Below, one piece after another: positions 8,574-18,195 of a stretch of 64,000 nt of DNA. The stretch's first letter is position 1, and every line of letters starts with the position of its first letter. Origin of the DNA: Brachybacterium tyrofermentans. Lineage in GTDB: Bacteria > Actinomycetota > Actinomycetes > Actinomycetales > Dermabacteraceae. The notes beneath the pieces are model-generated. The model had not been told where the DNA came from. It did not search any database and saw only the letters and a program-made list of their open reading frames with translations. The stretch is taken from the NCBI RefSeq assembly GCF_014897585.1, contig NZ_JABUXW010000007.1:111643-175642 (forward strand), in the 5' to 3' direction. The position numbers and the translations under genes were made by a program.

Positions 8574-9878
8574 ATGTTCACTCGACGTTCAGCACTTGCC
8601 CTCGGCCTCGCCGTCCCCGGCCTCGCGGGTCTCGCGGCCTGCGGCCCCAACGCCTCCGGCGGCTCCGGGGGAGGCGGCGGAGAAGGCGGCGCCTCGACGC
8701 TCCGCCTCGCCTGGTGGGGCAACCCCACCCGGGACGAGAACACGAAGAAGGTGGTCGAGGCCTACAAGGAGGTCGACGACGCCGTCACCATCAACCTCGA
8801 GCCGGGCGAGTGGAGCGGCTACTGGGACAAGCTCGCCACCCAGACCGCCGGCGGCGACTTCCCCGACGTGGTCCAGATGGACGAGAAGTACCTGGCCGAG
8901 TACGGAGACCGCGGTGCGCTGCTCGACCTCGCGGGGGCGGGCCTGAAGACGGACGACTTCGTGCCGGGATCGGTCGAGGTGGGCGAGCTGCCGGACGTCG
9001 GCCTCGCCGCGATCAACGCCGGTCTGAACGCCTTCGCGTTCCTCATCAACCCCATGGTCTTCGAGGAGGCCGGGGTCGATATCCCCGACGACACCACCTG
9101 GACCTGGGACGACCTGATCGACACCGCGGTGAAGATCTCCGAGAACACCGACAAGGGCACCTACGGCATGACCCAGATGGGCACCGTGCAGGGCCTGTTC
9201 CAGGTGTTCGTGCGCCAGGCCGGCCAGGATCAGTACAAGGACGGCGCCGCAGGATTCGACGTCGACACCGCGACGAAGTGGTTCGAGTGGGGCAAGAAGA
9301 TCCAGGATTCCGGGGCCGGCCCCGGAGCGAGCGTCGCGGTCGAGGACGGGGCGCAGGCGCTGGACCAGTCCCTGTTCGCCACCGGGAAGACCGCGATGAC
9401 CGTGGCCTGGTCGAACCAGGTCGTCGCCCATGACGGGCTCGTCCCCGAGGGCGTCACCGTGCTGCGGCCGCCGTCGATGACGGGCTCCGCGGCCGACGCC
9501 GAGCTCTGGTACAAGGCGTCCATGTACTGGGCCGTCTCGGCGAAGGCGTCGGATCCCGAAGCCGCGGTCGCGTTCGTGGACTTCCTCGTGAACTCCCCGG
9601 ACGCCGGCAAGATCCTCTCGGTCGAGCGCGGCGTGCCCGGCAACATGTCGGTGCGCGAGGCGATCGTCCCGGACCTCGACGAGGCCAACAAGAAGGCCGT
9701 GGACTTCCTCGAGTCCATCGAGAGCGAGCTCGGCGACGCCCCGGAGATCACCCCGCAGGGCGGCGGCCAGTTCGAGGACATCCTCACCCGCGCCGGCGAG
9801 GACATGCTCTTCGGCAAGCTCACGCCCGAGGAGGCCGCCCAGCGTGTGCTCGACGACCTCACCTCCGCGCTTGGCTGA
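8574..9878 (+). CDS. sugar ABC substrate-binding lipoprotein (CUT1), operon copy
   Basis: 434 residues, starting at ATG 8574 behind CACAGGAG. Lipoprotein signal TRRSALALG with lipobox LAAC, Cys23, then a Gly-rich linker. The mature domain shares LAWWGNPTRDEN, GYWDKLATQTAGGDFPDV, QMDEKYLAEYGD and TWTWDDL with three other binding proteins in the window; it is closest to the copy at 30327. It heads a rightward operon with two CUT1 permeases and two Gfo/Idh oxidoreductases. A stable hairpin separates it from the permeases. The sugar is unknown; the GH106 and rhamnose context suggests a rhamnose-containing oligosaccharide. Confidence 0.92.
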   Translation: MFTRRSALALGLAVPGLAGLAACGPNASGGSGGGGGEGGASTLRLAWWGNPTRDENTKKVVEAYKEVDDAVTINLEPGEWSGYWDKLATQTAGGDFPDVVQMDEKYLAEYGDRGALLDLAGAGLKTDDFVPGSVEVGELPDVGLAAINAGLNAFAFLINPMVFEEAGVDIPDDTTWTWDDLIDTAVKISENTDKGTYGMTQMGTVQGLFQVFVRQAGQDQYKDGAAGFDVDTATKWFEWGKKIQDSGAGPGASVAVEDGAQALDQSLFATGKTAMTVAWSNQVVAHDGLVPEGVTVLRPPSMTGSAADAELWYKASMYWAVSAKASDPEAAVAFVDFLVNSPDAGKILSVERGVPGNMSVREAIVPDLDEANKKAVDFLESIESELGDAPEITPQGGGQFEDILTRAGEDMLFGKLTPEEAAQRVLDDLTSALG

Positions 9879-9912
9879 GTCGACCGACGCTGGGACAACC
9901 CGTGCCGCAGCG

Positions 9913-9948
9913 CCCTGCCGGGAGGGGAGCAGTCCTCTCCCGGCAGGG
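9913..9948 (+). terminator. intercistronic hairpin after the binding-protein gene
   Basis: Perfect 12-bp stem, CCCTGCCGGGAG (9913-9924) with CTCCCGGCAGGG (9937-9948), loop 12 nt, no T-run. It lies between the stop of the binding-protein gene and the first permease gene, 33 bp before the latter, and is best read as an mRNA-stabilising/attenuating hairpin that keeps binding protein above permease level. Confidence 0.65.
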
Positions 9949-9980
9949 ACCTCCGGCGGAACGATGAAGGGAAGGGACCG

Positions 9981-10919
9981 ATGAGTGCAGTCGGCGAACT
10001 GACACAGATGGTGTCCAACCGCAAGAAGGGGGGTGCGAAGGAGAAGCATCCCGACAACAAACCGGCGCTGGTGTTCATGCTGCCCTGGCTGGTGGGGCTG
10101 CTGGGCATCACGCTGATCCCGATGGTCGCGTCGTTCGTGCTCGCGTTCACCGACTACAGCCTGCTGGCTCCGCCGGAGTTCGTCGGCCTGGCGAACATCA
10201 AGGAGATGATCGGCGACACCCGCCTGCACAACTCGCTGGTGGTCACCTTCATCTATGTGTTCGTGGGGACCCCGCTGCAGCTGGTCATGGCGCTGCTGCT
10301 CGCGGTGGTGCTGAACCAGGGCATCAAGGGCCTGGCGTTCTACCGCTCGATCTTCTACCTGCCCTCGCTGCTGGGCGGCTCGGTGGCCATCGCCATCCTG
10401 TGGCGCCAGATGTTCGGCGCCAACGGCCTGATCAACCAGGTCGCCGGGATGTTCGGTCTCACGGACCTGCCGGGCTGGGTCTCGAACCCCGACACTGCGC
10501 TGGGCACGATCATCCTCCTGCACGTGTGGACCTTCGGCTCGCCGATGATCATCTTCCTCGCGGGCCTGCGCCAGATCCCCGAGATGTACTACGAGGCGGC
10601 GTCCGTGGACGGCGCCTCGAAGGTCGCGCAGTTCTTCAAGATCACGATCCCGCTGCTCACGCCGATCATCTTCTTCAACGTGGTGCTGCAGGTCATCAAC
10701 GCGTTCCAGTCGTTCACGCAGGCGTTCGTGGTCTCGGGCGGCACGGGCGGACCGTCGGACTCCACGATGTTCTACACGCTGTACCTCTACCAGAAGGGCT
10801 TCACCCAGTTCGACATGGGCTATGCCTCCGCGATGGCGTGGCTGCTGCTGATCATCGTCGCGATCTTCACCGCCATCAACTTCTTCGTCTCCAAGTTCTG
10901 GGTGTTCTACGATGACTGA
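9981..10919 (+). CDS. sugar ABC transporter permease, MalF/UgpA type
   Basis: 312 residues with about six membrane helices after a basic N-terminus (KKGGAKEK). The EAA loop that contacts the ATPase reads YYEAASVDGASKVAQFF. FALVF-type first helix LVFMLPWLVGLLG and the terminal FVSKFWVFYDD fit CUT1 permeases. It overlaps the next permease gene by eight bases. No ATPase gene follows, so a shared MsiK-type ATPase coded elsewhere is likely needed. Confidence 0.93.
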   Translation: MSAVGELTQMVSNRKKGGAKEKHPDNKPALVFMLPWLVGLLGITLIPMVASFVLAFTDYSLLAPPEFVGLANIKEMIGDTRLHNSLVVTFIYVFVGTPLQLVMALLLAVVLNQGIKGLAFYRSIFYLPSLLGGSVAIAILWRQMFGANGLINQVAGMFGLTDLPGWVSNPDTALGTIILLHVWTFGSPMIIFLAGLRQIPEMYYEAASVDGASKVAQFFKITIPLLTPIIFFNVVLQVINAFQSFTQAFVVSGGTGGPSDSTMFYTLYLYQKGFTQFDMGYASAMAWLLLIIVAIFTAINFFVSKFWVFYDD

Positions 10920-11820
10920 TCTGCAGAGCCGACCGACCTCCGCCGAGGCCCCGGGCACCGACGCCGCGGCACCGACGCGCCGCCCCCGACGGAACCACCT
11001 GGTGCGCCGCGGCGTGCGCCACGCGATCATGATCATCGCGTCGATCGTGATGATCTATCCGCTGCTGTGGATGGTGGTCTCCTCGCTGCGACCCAATGAC
11101 GAGATCTTCCGCAACCCCAGCATCTTCCCGATCAGCCTGGACTTCTCGAACTACGCACGCGGCTGGGAATCCCTCGCGCAGCCGTTCTCGCACTACCTGA
11201 TGAACTCGACGCTGCTGGTGCTGGGCTGCGTGATCGGCAACCTCATCGCCTGCTCGCTGACGGCCTACGCGTTCGCGCGGCTGAAGTTCTGGGGCCGCAA
11301 CATCGCCTTCGCGGTCATGCTCATGACGCTGATGCTGCCGATCCACGTGGTGATCGTGCCGCAGTACATCATGTTCAGCCAGACCGGCTGGGTGAACACG
11401 ATGCTCCCGCTGATCCTGCCGAAGTTCCTGGCCACGGACGCCTTCTTCGTGTTCCTCATGGTCCAGTTCATCCGCGGCATCCCCCGGGAGCTCGACGAGG
11501 CGGCCCGCATCGACGGCGCCGGACACTTCCGCACCTTCTTCCAAGTGATCCTGCCGCTCATGCTGCCGGCGTTGGCGACGACGACGATCTTCACCTTCAT
11601 GTGGATGTGGAACGACTTCTTCGGCTCCCTCATCTACCTCACAACCCCGGACAACTTCACGGTGCCGCTGGCGCTGAAGTCGTTCCTGGACACCCAGGGC
11701 TCCTCCGACTGGGGCGCCATGTTCGCCATGTCGGTCGTCTCCCTGATCCCGCTGTTCCTCGTGTTCCTGTTCGGTCAGCGATTCCTCGTCAAGGGCTTCG
11801 CGACCACCGGCATCAAGTAG
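10912..11820 (+). CDS. sugar ABC transporter permease, MalG/UgpE type
   Basis: 302 residues, six predicted helices. The EAA motif reads ELDEAARIDGAGHFRTFF, and the C-terminus GQRFLVKGFATTGIK is the typical end of CUT1 MalG-type permeases. The N-terminus has a basic, Pro/Arg-rich cytoplasmic segment. The gene starts inside the last codons of the MalF-type gene, showing translational coupling. Together the two form the channel used by the 8574 binding protein and possibly by the orphan binding proteins nearby. Confidence 0.93.
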   Translation: MTDLQSRPTSAEAPGTDAAAPTRRPRRNHLVRRGVRHAIMIIASIVMIYPLLWMVVSSLRPNDEIFRNPSIFPISLDFSNYARGWESLAQPFSHYLMNSTLLVLGCVIGNLIACSLTAYAFARLKFWGRNIAFAVMLMTLMLPIHVVIVPQYIMFSQTGWVNTMLPLILPKFLATDAFFVFLMVQFIRGIPRELDEAARIDGAGHFRTFFQVILPLMLPALATTTIFTFMWMWNDFFGSLIYLTTPDNFTVPLALKSFLDTQGSSDWGAMFAMSVVSLIPLFLVFLFGQRFLVKGFATTGIK

Positions 11821-11863
11821 TCGCCGAGCAGTCGCAGAGCCACCACCGAGCAGCCACCGGGTG

Positions 11864-11891
11864 GGCCGACGGGGTTCCGACCCCGTCGGCC
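11864..11891 (+). terminator. strong hairpin with TCCG tetraloop after the permease pair
   Basis: 12-bp perfect stem GGCCGACGGGGT / ACCCCGTCGGCC closed by a TCCG loop of the stable UNCG class. No T-run follows. It lies 43 bp after the second permease and 54 bp before the oxidoreductase gene, so it may partly terminate transcription or set the expression step within the operon. Confidence 0.7.
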
Positions 11892-11945
11892 GCCCGGCTC
11901 CCGCACCCCGCCCCACCCGCTCGACCACCCCCAGCCAGGAGAGTC

Positions 11946-13295
11946 ATGCCCACCCGCTATGCCCTGATCGGTTCCGGTCACCGTGCTCAGATGTACCTCG
12001 ACGCGATCGCCGGCCCCCACGCCGACGTCGCCGAGCTGGTGGCGCTGCTGGATGTGAACCCGGCCCGCCGCGAGTTCCACCGCGACCGCATCCCGGCCTT
12101 CGCCGACGTGGTCCTCGCCGGACCCGAGCAGCTCGAGGACATCATCCGCGAGCAGCAGGTGGACCGCGTGATCGTCACCAGCGTGGATCGTCTGCACGCC
12201 GAGCACGTGGTGCGCGCGCTCGAGGCGGGGGCCGACGTCATCGTCGAGAAGCCCCTGACCATCGACGCCCCGTCGGCCCGCGCCATCCAGGACGCCATCG
12301 ACCGCACCGGGGGCAGCGTGGTGGTGACCTTCAACTACCGCTACAGCCCCCGCAACACCGCGCTCAAGCAGGTCATCGCCTCCGGGGAGATCGGCGACGT
12401 GGTCTCGGTGAGCTTCGAGTGGGTGCTGGACACCCAGCACGGCGCGGACTACTTCCGACGCTGGCACCGCGACAAGACCAACAGCGGCGGGCTGTTCATC
12501 CACAAGGCCGCGCACCACTTCGACCTCGTGAACTGGTGGATCGCCGATACCCCGGCACGGGTCTACGCCCGCGGCGGCCTGCGCTTCTACGGGCAGGACA
12601 ACGCCGTCGCCCGCGGCCGGGCACCCCTGCCCGAGCGCGGCACCCATGACGGCGCGCACGATCCCTTCGAGCTGGACCTGCGCTCCGACGAACGCCTCGA
12701 GGCGCTCTACCTGCAGGCTGAGCAGCACGACGGCTACCAGCGCGACCGCTCCGTGTTCGACGCCGGCATCACCACCGAGGACAACCTCACCGCGATCGTC
12801 GACTATGCCGGCGGGCCCGTGCTCACCTACGCCCTGAACGCCCACAGCCCGTGGGAGGGCTACCGGGTGGCGATCAACGGCACCGCCGGCCGCGCCGAGC
12901 TCGAGGTGATCGAGCGCGCGGAGGTGATCGCGCAGGACGAGGACGGCCACGCCCACGTCGACCCCAGCGCCGTCGCCGTCACCGCGCCCGACGCCGGGGT
13001 GCGCGAGCGCGGGGAGCGCCTCGTGGTGCAGAAGCACTTCGAGCCCGCCCGCCGGGTCGAGATCCCCGAGGGCGTGGGCGGCCACGGCGGCGGCGACGCC
13101 CTGCTGCTTCGCGATGTCTTCGTGGGGCCCACGCAGGATGAGCTGGGACGACCCTCCGATCACCGCGACGGGCTGCGCGCGATCAGCGTGGGCATCTGCG
13201 GCAACGAGTCCCTCGCCACCGGGCTGCCCGTCGGCGTCACGGAGTTCCTGGGCCTGGACCTCACCCGCGACGATGCGGTGGAGGCCGCCCGATGA
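11946..13295 (+). CDS. Gfo/Idh/MocA family oxidoreductase
   Basis: 449 residues from an ATG preceded by CAGGAGAGTC. The N-terminal Rossmann fold starts RYALIGSGHRAQMYL, the signature VEKPLTI lies near residue 100, and the C-terminal dimerisation/substrate domain follows, with FNYRYSPRN and GGLFIHKAAHHFDLVNWW, where the His pair is the likely active-site region. Such enzymes oxidise or reduce sugars and inositols with NAD(P). It overlaps the next oxidoreductase gene by four bases, so the two probably act as a pair, for example in a two-step oxidation of the imported sugar. Substrate unknown. Confidence 0.9.
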   Translation: MPTRYALIGSGHRAQMYLDAIAGPHADVAELVALLDVNPARREFHRDRIPAFADVVLAGPEQLEDIIREQQVDRVIVTSVDRLHAEHVVRALEAGADVIVEKPLTIDAPSARAIQDAIDRTGGSVVVTFNYRYSPRNTALKQVIASGEIGDVVSVSFEWVLDTQHGADYFRRWHRDKTNSGGLFIHKAAHHFDLVNWWIADTPARVYARGGLRFYGQDNAVARGRAPLPERGTHDGAHDPFELDLRSDERLEALYLQAEQHDGYQRDRSVFDAGITTEDNLTAIVDYAGGPVLTYALNAHSPWEGYRVAINGTAGRAELEVIERAEVIAQDEDGHAHVDPSAVAVTAPDAGVRERGERLVVQKHFEPARRVEIPEGVGGHGGGDALLLRDVFVGPTQDELGRPSDHRDGLRAISVGICGNESLATGLPVGVTEFLGLDLTRDDAVEAAR

Positions 13296-14491
13296 CCACG
13301 AGCCCCACAGGTCCCACGAGCCCCGCAGCTCCTTCCGACCCGGCCCGGATCGCGCTGATCGGCACCCGCGGCTTCGGCGCCGTGCACCTGCGCGCCCTCG
13401 CCCGGCTCGAGGCGGCAGGGACCGCCCGCCTGGTGGGCGTCGTCGATGTGGCCGAGCCGCCCGAGGAGCTGCGCGCGATCCACCACCGCTCCCTCGCCGA
13501 GCTGCTGGACGCCGTGAGCGCGGAGGACCAGCCCGAGATCGCCATCATCGCCACCCCGATCGACACCCACGTGCCGTTCGCGACCGAGGCGCTCGCCGTC
13601 GGGCTGGACGTCTATCTGGAGAAGCCCCCGGCGCCCGCGCTCGAGGACCACTGGGCCCTTCTCGCCGCGGCGGACTCGGCCGGGCGCTCCGTGCAGGTGG
13701 GCTTCCAGGCCCGCGGCGGCGCGGGCGTGGACGTGCTGCGCGAGGAGGTCGCGACCGGCGCCCTCGGGCACGTGGACACCGTGCGGGCGTACGGGGCCTG
13801 GCAGCGCGATCGCGCGTACTACAACCGCTCGGCCTGGGCCGGCAGGCGCCGCCTGAACGGCCGACGGGTGGCCGACGGGGTCGCGACGAACCCGCTCGCC
13901 CACGCCGTGCACGCGGCCCTGGTCATCGCGGGGATCCAGGAGGTCTCCGACATCGCGCGGGTGACGACCGAGCTGCGCCGGGCCCACGACATCGAGGCCG
14001 ACGACACGACCTTCCTGCGCATCGACCCCACGGGAGACGGCCCCTCGGTGCTCTGCGCCCTGACCACCACGGCTCCCGGCCAGAGCGCGCCGTGGGTCGA
14101 GATCGTCGGGACCGAGGGCAGCCATCGGCTGCGGTACACCGATGACACCTCCGTGCGCACCCCTGGCGAGGAGCTCTCCCACCAGCGCCTCGACCTGCTG
14201 GAGAACCTCATCGCGCACGTCCGCGAGCGCAGCGTCGAGCTGATCTCGCCGCTCAGCTCGACCGGTGCGTTCAGCGCTGTGCTCGAAGCGATCCAGTCCG
14301 CCCCGGATCCCACTCCGATCGCCGCCGACTCGGTCGACTGGCAGGGCGAGGGCGATGCCGCGCACCCGGTGGTCGAGGACATCGAGCAGACGCTGCACGC
14401 CGCGCTCACCGAGGGACGTCCCTTCAGCGAGCTCGGGGCGCTCTGGGCGCGGGAGGACGCCGTGCATGTCTGGACGCCGCCGACCCGCTGA
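13292..14491 (+). CDS. Gfo/Idh/MocA family oxidoreductase, second copy
   Basis: 399 residues. Rossmann start RIALIGTRGFGAVHLRAL, signature YLEKPPAP near residue 110, then QVGFQARGGAGVDVL and TELRRAHDIEADD in the substrate domain. Divergent from the preceding copy, so not a recent duplication. It starts inside the stop of its neighbour (ATGA). The 3' end overlaps the convergent membrane-protein gene by 68 bp. The likely role is an NAD(P)-dependent step on the sugar imported by the same operon; I cannot name the substrate. Confidence 0.88.
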   Translation: MTTSPTGPTSPAAPSDPARIALIGTRGFGAVHLRALARLEAAGTARLVGVVDVAEPPEELRAIHHRSLAELLDAVSAEDQPEIAIIATPIDTHVPFATEALAVGLDVYLEKPPAPALEDHWALLAAADSAGRSVQVGFQARGGAGVDVLREEVATGALGHVDTVRAYGAWQRDRAYYNRSAWAGRRRLNGRRVADGVATNPLAHAVHAALVIAGIQEVSDIARVTTELRRAHDIEADDTTFLRIDPTGDGPSVLCALTTTAPGQSAPWVEIVGTEGSHRLRYTDDTSVRTPGEELSHQRLDLLENLIAHVRERSVELISPLSSTGAFSAVLEAIQSAPDPTPIAADSVDWQGEGDAAHPVVEDIEQTLHAALTEGRPFSELGALWAREDAVHVWTPPTR

Positions 14492-15443
14492 GCCGCGCCC
14501 GTCGCCGCACCACGGCTTGGACCGCCGTCTGGACCAGCAGGATCACTGCTGCGGCGACCCCGCCACCGATGAGCAGGAACGAGGCCGCGCTCGCCGCTGT
14601 GGGACTGGACCAGATCCCCGGCGGCAGCGGCGCAGCGGGGACGAGGAACGGCACGACCGCCGCGAGGAGCACGAGAGCGGGGACCAGCAGGGCGTACGGC
14701 GACCAGCGGGATGCAGCCGCTCCCAGCCACAGCAGCAGACAGCCGCCGGCGATCAGCGCGATGGTCACGACCGAGATCCGGGTGTCGAAGGTCCGCATGG
14801 CGCGGAGCACGCCGTTCCCGATCCCGCCGAGCTGCAGGCTCGCGCCCAGGAGCAGGAGGGCGGGGACGACGAGCAGGCCGACGAGGGAGGCGGCCAGGTG
14901 CGGGTCCGGTCGGCGACGGGTGATCACGAGAGCAGCCCCGAGGCCGCCCATGAGGGTATGGAGCACCAGCGGGAGCCCGTAGGCGAAGCCGTCGACGGAC
15001 TCCAGGGGGACGAACGAGGGCAGACCCTGGTAGACCGCGATCAACAGGCTGGGTACGGCGGAGAGCACCAGGCTGAGCAGGCCCAGCGCCCCGGCCACGA
15101 GCAGACCGGCGGAGCTCACGATGCCCGTCGCCACGACGCTCGCGAGCAGCAGGATCCCCAGGCCCGCGCCGCCGAGGATCTGCAGCCCCGCCGGCCCGAG
15201 CAGCAGATCCGTCGTCGAGTCGCCGAGGTACCCGCGGGTGGAGTAGATCCGCAGCCATCCGGAGCCGCCGTAGGCGAGCAGGCCCGTCGCGAGCGGCGTG
15301 ATGGCCAGCGCGTACAGGGTCGTGAGGAGCCTGGCGGCGAAGCTCGAACCGGCCCGTGCGGGCCCGGCGCCCACCTGCGGGCCGGCGGGGTGATCCCGAG
15401 GGGCACCTGCGGTGTCGTCGAACGGTTGTGGGTCGGGGCTCAC
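14424..15443 (-). CDS. hypothetical polytopic membrane protein
   Basis: 339 residues with roughly eight hydrophobic helices between residues 35 and 310, a Pro/Gly-rich cytosolic N-terminus and a strongly basic C-terminus (VVRRRARLSG, then Arg/Pro-rich). No family motif is recognised. It is convergent with the oxidoreductase gene and overlaps it tail to tail by 68 bp, which is unusual but both frames look genuine by hydrophobic pattern and motifs. Confidence 0.7.
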   Translation of the reverse strand: MSPDPQPFDDTAGAPRDHPAGPQVGAGPARAGSSFAARLLTTLYALAITPLATGLLAYGGSGWLRIYSTRGYLGDSTTDLLLGPAGLQILGGAGLGILLLASVVATGIVSSAGLLVAGALGLLSLVLSAVPSLLIAVYQGLPSFVPLESVDGFAYGLPLVLHTLMGGLGAALVITRRRPDPHLAASLVGLLVVPALLLLGASLQLGGIGNGVLRAMRTFDTRISVVTIALIAGGCLLLWLGAAASRWSPYALLVPALVLLAAVVPFLVPAAPLPPGIWSSPTAASAASFLLIGGGVAAAVILLVQTAVQAVVRRRARLSGSAASRHARRPPAPRAPRAR

Positions 15444-15594
15444 GGTGACCTCCTGGTGTCGTCGTCCGCGCGGACCCTGGCCCGCGCGAGCCCGGTCGCG
15501 CCGATGCGGTTCCTGCCGTGACTATAGGCGGCGACCGGGCATGCCCTCATCCCGCGCGCTCCCACCCAGCACCATCCCACCCTGGAGGACCCCG

Positions 15595-18195
15595 ATGACC
15601 GGAGAGACAGTCGACGAGGTTAGGGCGGGGTTCGTGGCCCCTGATCCGGCGGCGCGCCCCATGATGCGCTGGTGGTGGTTCGGCCCCGACGTCGAGGCGG
15701 CGGAGATCGATCGGGAGCTGTGCGCGATGGCCGATGCAGGCCTGGGCGGGGCGGAGGTCAGCGTCGTCTACCCGCTGCGCGAGGGGTCGGACACCTACCT
15801 CTCCGAGGCCGCTCTCAGCCACCTGCGCCACGCGGCCGAGACCGCCCGCGACCTGGGGCTCCGACTGGACGTGACCCTGGGCAGCGGCTGGTCCTACGGC
15901 GGTCCGCACATCGGCCCCGAGCATGCCTCCCGGTCCCTGCGCTGGGAGCGCCGGGACATCTCGCCCGCCCCGTTCGACGTCCCGCTGGTCACGCCCTGGC
16001 CGGGGGACGAGCTGGTGGCCGCGTTCCTCGGTGACGGCGTCCCACCGGAGTCGTGGGAGCCGCTGCCGCTAGCCGACGGCGTGCTGCGGGTCCCCGCGGG
16101 CAGGGGCCCTCGCACCGTGCTGCTGGCCTGGTCGCAGGTCACCGGCCAGCAGGTCAAACGCTCCGCCGCCGGCGCCGAGGGACCGGTGCTGGATCATCTG
16201 TCGGCCGACGCCACCCGGCACCATCTGGCCGTGGTGGGAGAGGCGCTGCTCGCGGCGGTCCCTGCCGAGCTGCTCGGCTCCGTGTTCTGCGACAGCCTTG
16301 AGGTGTACCAGGCGGGCTGGACCCCGCGGCTCCCCGAGGAGTTCACGCGCCGCCGCGGCTACGACCCGCTCCCGCTGCTGCACCGTCTGCAGATCGACGA
16401 ACCGGGCTCCGCCGAGTTCCGGATCGACATGGGGCTCACCCTGACCGAGCTCGTCGAGGAGAACTTCCTGGCCGTGTGCCTGGACTGGGCGCGCGGTCAC
16501 GGGCTGCCGCTGCGGATCCAGGCCTACGGCGAGCCGCCCGTGACGCTCAGCTCGTACCGCTACGTCGATCTTCCCGAGGGCGAGGGCTGGGGATGGACCG
16601 GCCTGCCGCAGTCCCGCTGGGCGTCCTCGGCCGCGCATCTGCATGGTCACGGCGTGGTCTCCAGCGAGATCTGGACCTGGGTGCATTCCCCCTCGTTCCG
16701 CGCGACACCCCTGGATCTCAAGGGCGAGGCCCATGAGCACCTCCTGCTGGGAATCAACCAGTTCGTGGGCCACGGCTGGCCGTACTCCCCGCCCGAGGCG
16801 CCCGGGATGGGTTGGATGTTCTACGCCGCCGGGGCGCTGGACGACCGCAACCCCTGGTGGCCCGCGATGCCCGAGCTGACCCGCTACCTGACCCGCCTCT
16901 CCTGGCTCCTGCGGCAGGGGGAGCCGGTGGCCGACGTGAAGGTCTACCTGCCCGCGAGCGAGCTGTACGCCGCCCACGGCGAGGGCTTCGACCTCTGGCG
17001 AGCCTGCCGCGACCACATCGGACCGGAGATCCCGGCCGCGATCCGACGTGCCGGCTACGACCTCGATCTGGTCGACGACCAGGCACTCGACGTGCTCGAG
17101 GCGCGCAGCGCCCCTGTCGTCGTGCTGCCGCGCGTCACGCGGCTCCCGCAGCCCGCACGCGCGTGGCTCGACGCCGTCCGCGAGTCCGGGGGCACCGTCA
17201 TCGCCGTCGACTCGCCCGCCTACCCCGAGGGGATAGCGGCCGACGCGGCGAGCCTCCCCGAGGTGCTCGCGAGGAGCCTGGCACCCGACGTGGCCCTGGA
17301 GGGCGACGGAGGGGAGATCGGCGTCGTCCATCGGCGGCTGGCCGATGGGGACGTCTACTTCGTGGCCAACACCGGACCGAAGGTGCGCACGGTCGGCCTG
17401 ACCCCGCGCACCCGACGGGCCAGCTGCGAGCAGTGGGATCCCAGGGATCCCGGGGCTGGGCCCACGACGCACCAGGGCGACGTGGCCACGGTGACGCTGC
17501 ATCCCTACGAGGCGACCGTGCTCGTGGCCTCCGGGGGAGTGGTGTCTGCAGCAGTCGCCTCCGAGATGGTGGTGCCGGATCCGGAGCACGAGAGCGCTCG
17601 CCCGGATGCTCTCCGCCTCGACGGTCCCTGGAGGTTCACGCCCGGGCTCGGCCGGGGAGCGGGCCTGGGTGAGGGGTCGAGGGAGGGGACCGTCGAGGTC
17701 CGGCTCCCGCACCACTGGGGAACCGAACAGCCCGTCGTGTCCGGGACGTACGAGACCACGGTGAGCGTGGATCCCGACTGGTGCGGCGATGGCTCCCGAC
17801 TGGTGCTCGACCTCGGCCCGAGCCGGATCCAGGAGAACTCGACCCGGCAGGCGGCGAGCTATCGCGTGCTCCTGGCACCGCCCGTGCGCGAGATCGCGGT
17901 GATCTCCGTCGGCGGGAAGGAGGTCGGGGTCATCTGGGATGCCCCGCACCGGCTCGACCTCACCGGGGCCCTGCGCGCCGGGGAGAACACGCTGCGGCTG
18001 GAGGTACACGGCACAGCCGCTCCGTGCGTAGCCGCCGATCCGCAGGCAGCGGGGATCGTCGCCGAGAGCCGCCGCGAGTACGGCCGGCGGTTCGACCAGC
18101 AGGATCTCGACCTCGCGCTGGACCAGGTGGACCCGGGGCTGCATGCGGTTCCGGTGCTGCACCGCCTGCCCGCGGGGTTCGCCTCGGCTGACTGA
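15595..18195 (+). CDS. GH106-like alpha-L-rhamnosidase
   Basis: 866 residues, start at ATG 15595 with GGAGG seven bases upstream. The N-terminus has the GH106 hallmark RPMMRWWWFGP and the following MADAGLGGAEVSVVYP; the catalytic barrel continues with LGSGWSYGG, FCDSLEVYQAGW and the segment VVSSEIWTWVHSPSFR. The last 170 residues look like a beta-sandwich of the galactose-binding type (LDLGPSRIQ, HRLDLTGALRAGENTLRLEV). No signal peptide is present, so it should act in the cytoplasm on imported rhamnosylated oligosaccharides. GH106 enzymes remove terminal L-rhamnose from rhamnogalacturonan I or glycosides. It is monocistronic; a 13-bp tandem repeat begins at its stop codon. Confidence 0.85.
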   Translation: MTGETVDEVRAGFVAPDPAARPMMRWWWFGPDVEAAEIDRELCAMADAGLGGAEVSVVYPLREGSDTYLSEAALSHLRHAAETARDLGLRLDVTLGSGWSYGGPHIGPEHASRSLRWERRDISPAPFDVPLVTPWPGDELVAAFLGDGVPPESWEPLPLADGVLRVPAGRGPRTVLLAWSQVTGQQVKRSAAGAEGPVLDHLSADATRHHLAVVGEALLAAVPAELLGSVFCDSLEVYQAGWTPRLPEEFTRRRGYDPLPLLHRLQIDEPGSAEFRIDMGLTLTELVEENFLAVCLDWARGHGLPLRIQAYGEPPVTLSSYRYVDLPEGEGWGWTGLPQSRWASSAAHLHGHGVVSSEIWTWVHSPSFRATPLDLKGEAHEHLLLGINQFVGHGWPYSPPEAPGMGWMFYAAGALDDRNPWWPAMPELTRYLTRLSWLLRQGEPVADVKVYLPASELYAAHGEGFDLWRACRDHIGPEIPAAIRRAGYDLDLVDDQALDVLEARSAPVVVLPRVTRLPQPARAWLDAVRESGGTVIAVDSPAYPEGIAADAASLPEVLARSLAPDVALEGDGGEIGVVHRRLADGDVYFVANTGPKVRTVGLTPRTRRASCEQWDPRDPGAGPTTHQGDVATVTLHPYEATVLVASGGVVSAAVASEMVVPDPEHESARPDALRLDGPWRFTPGLGRGAGLGEGSREGTVEVRLPHHWGTEQPVVSGTYETTVSVDPDWCGDGSRLVLDLGPSRIQENSTRQAASYRVLLAPPVREIAVISVGGKEVGVIWDAPHRLDLTGALRAGENTLRLEVHGTAAPCVAADPQAAGIVAESRREYGRRFDQQDLDLALDQVDPGLHAVPVLHRLPAGFASAD

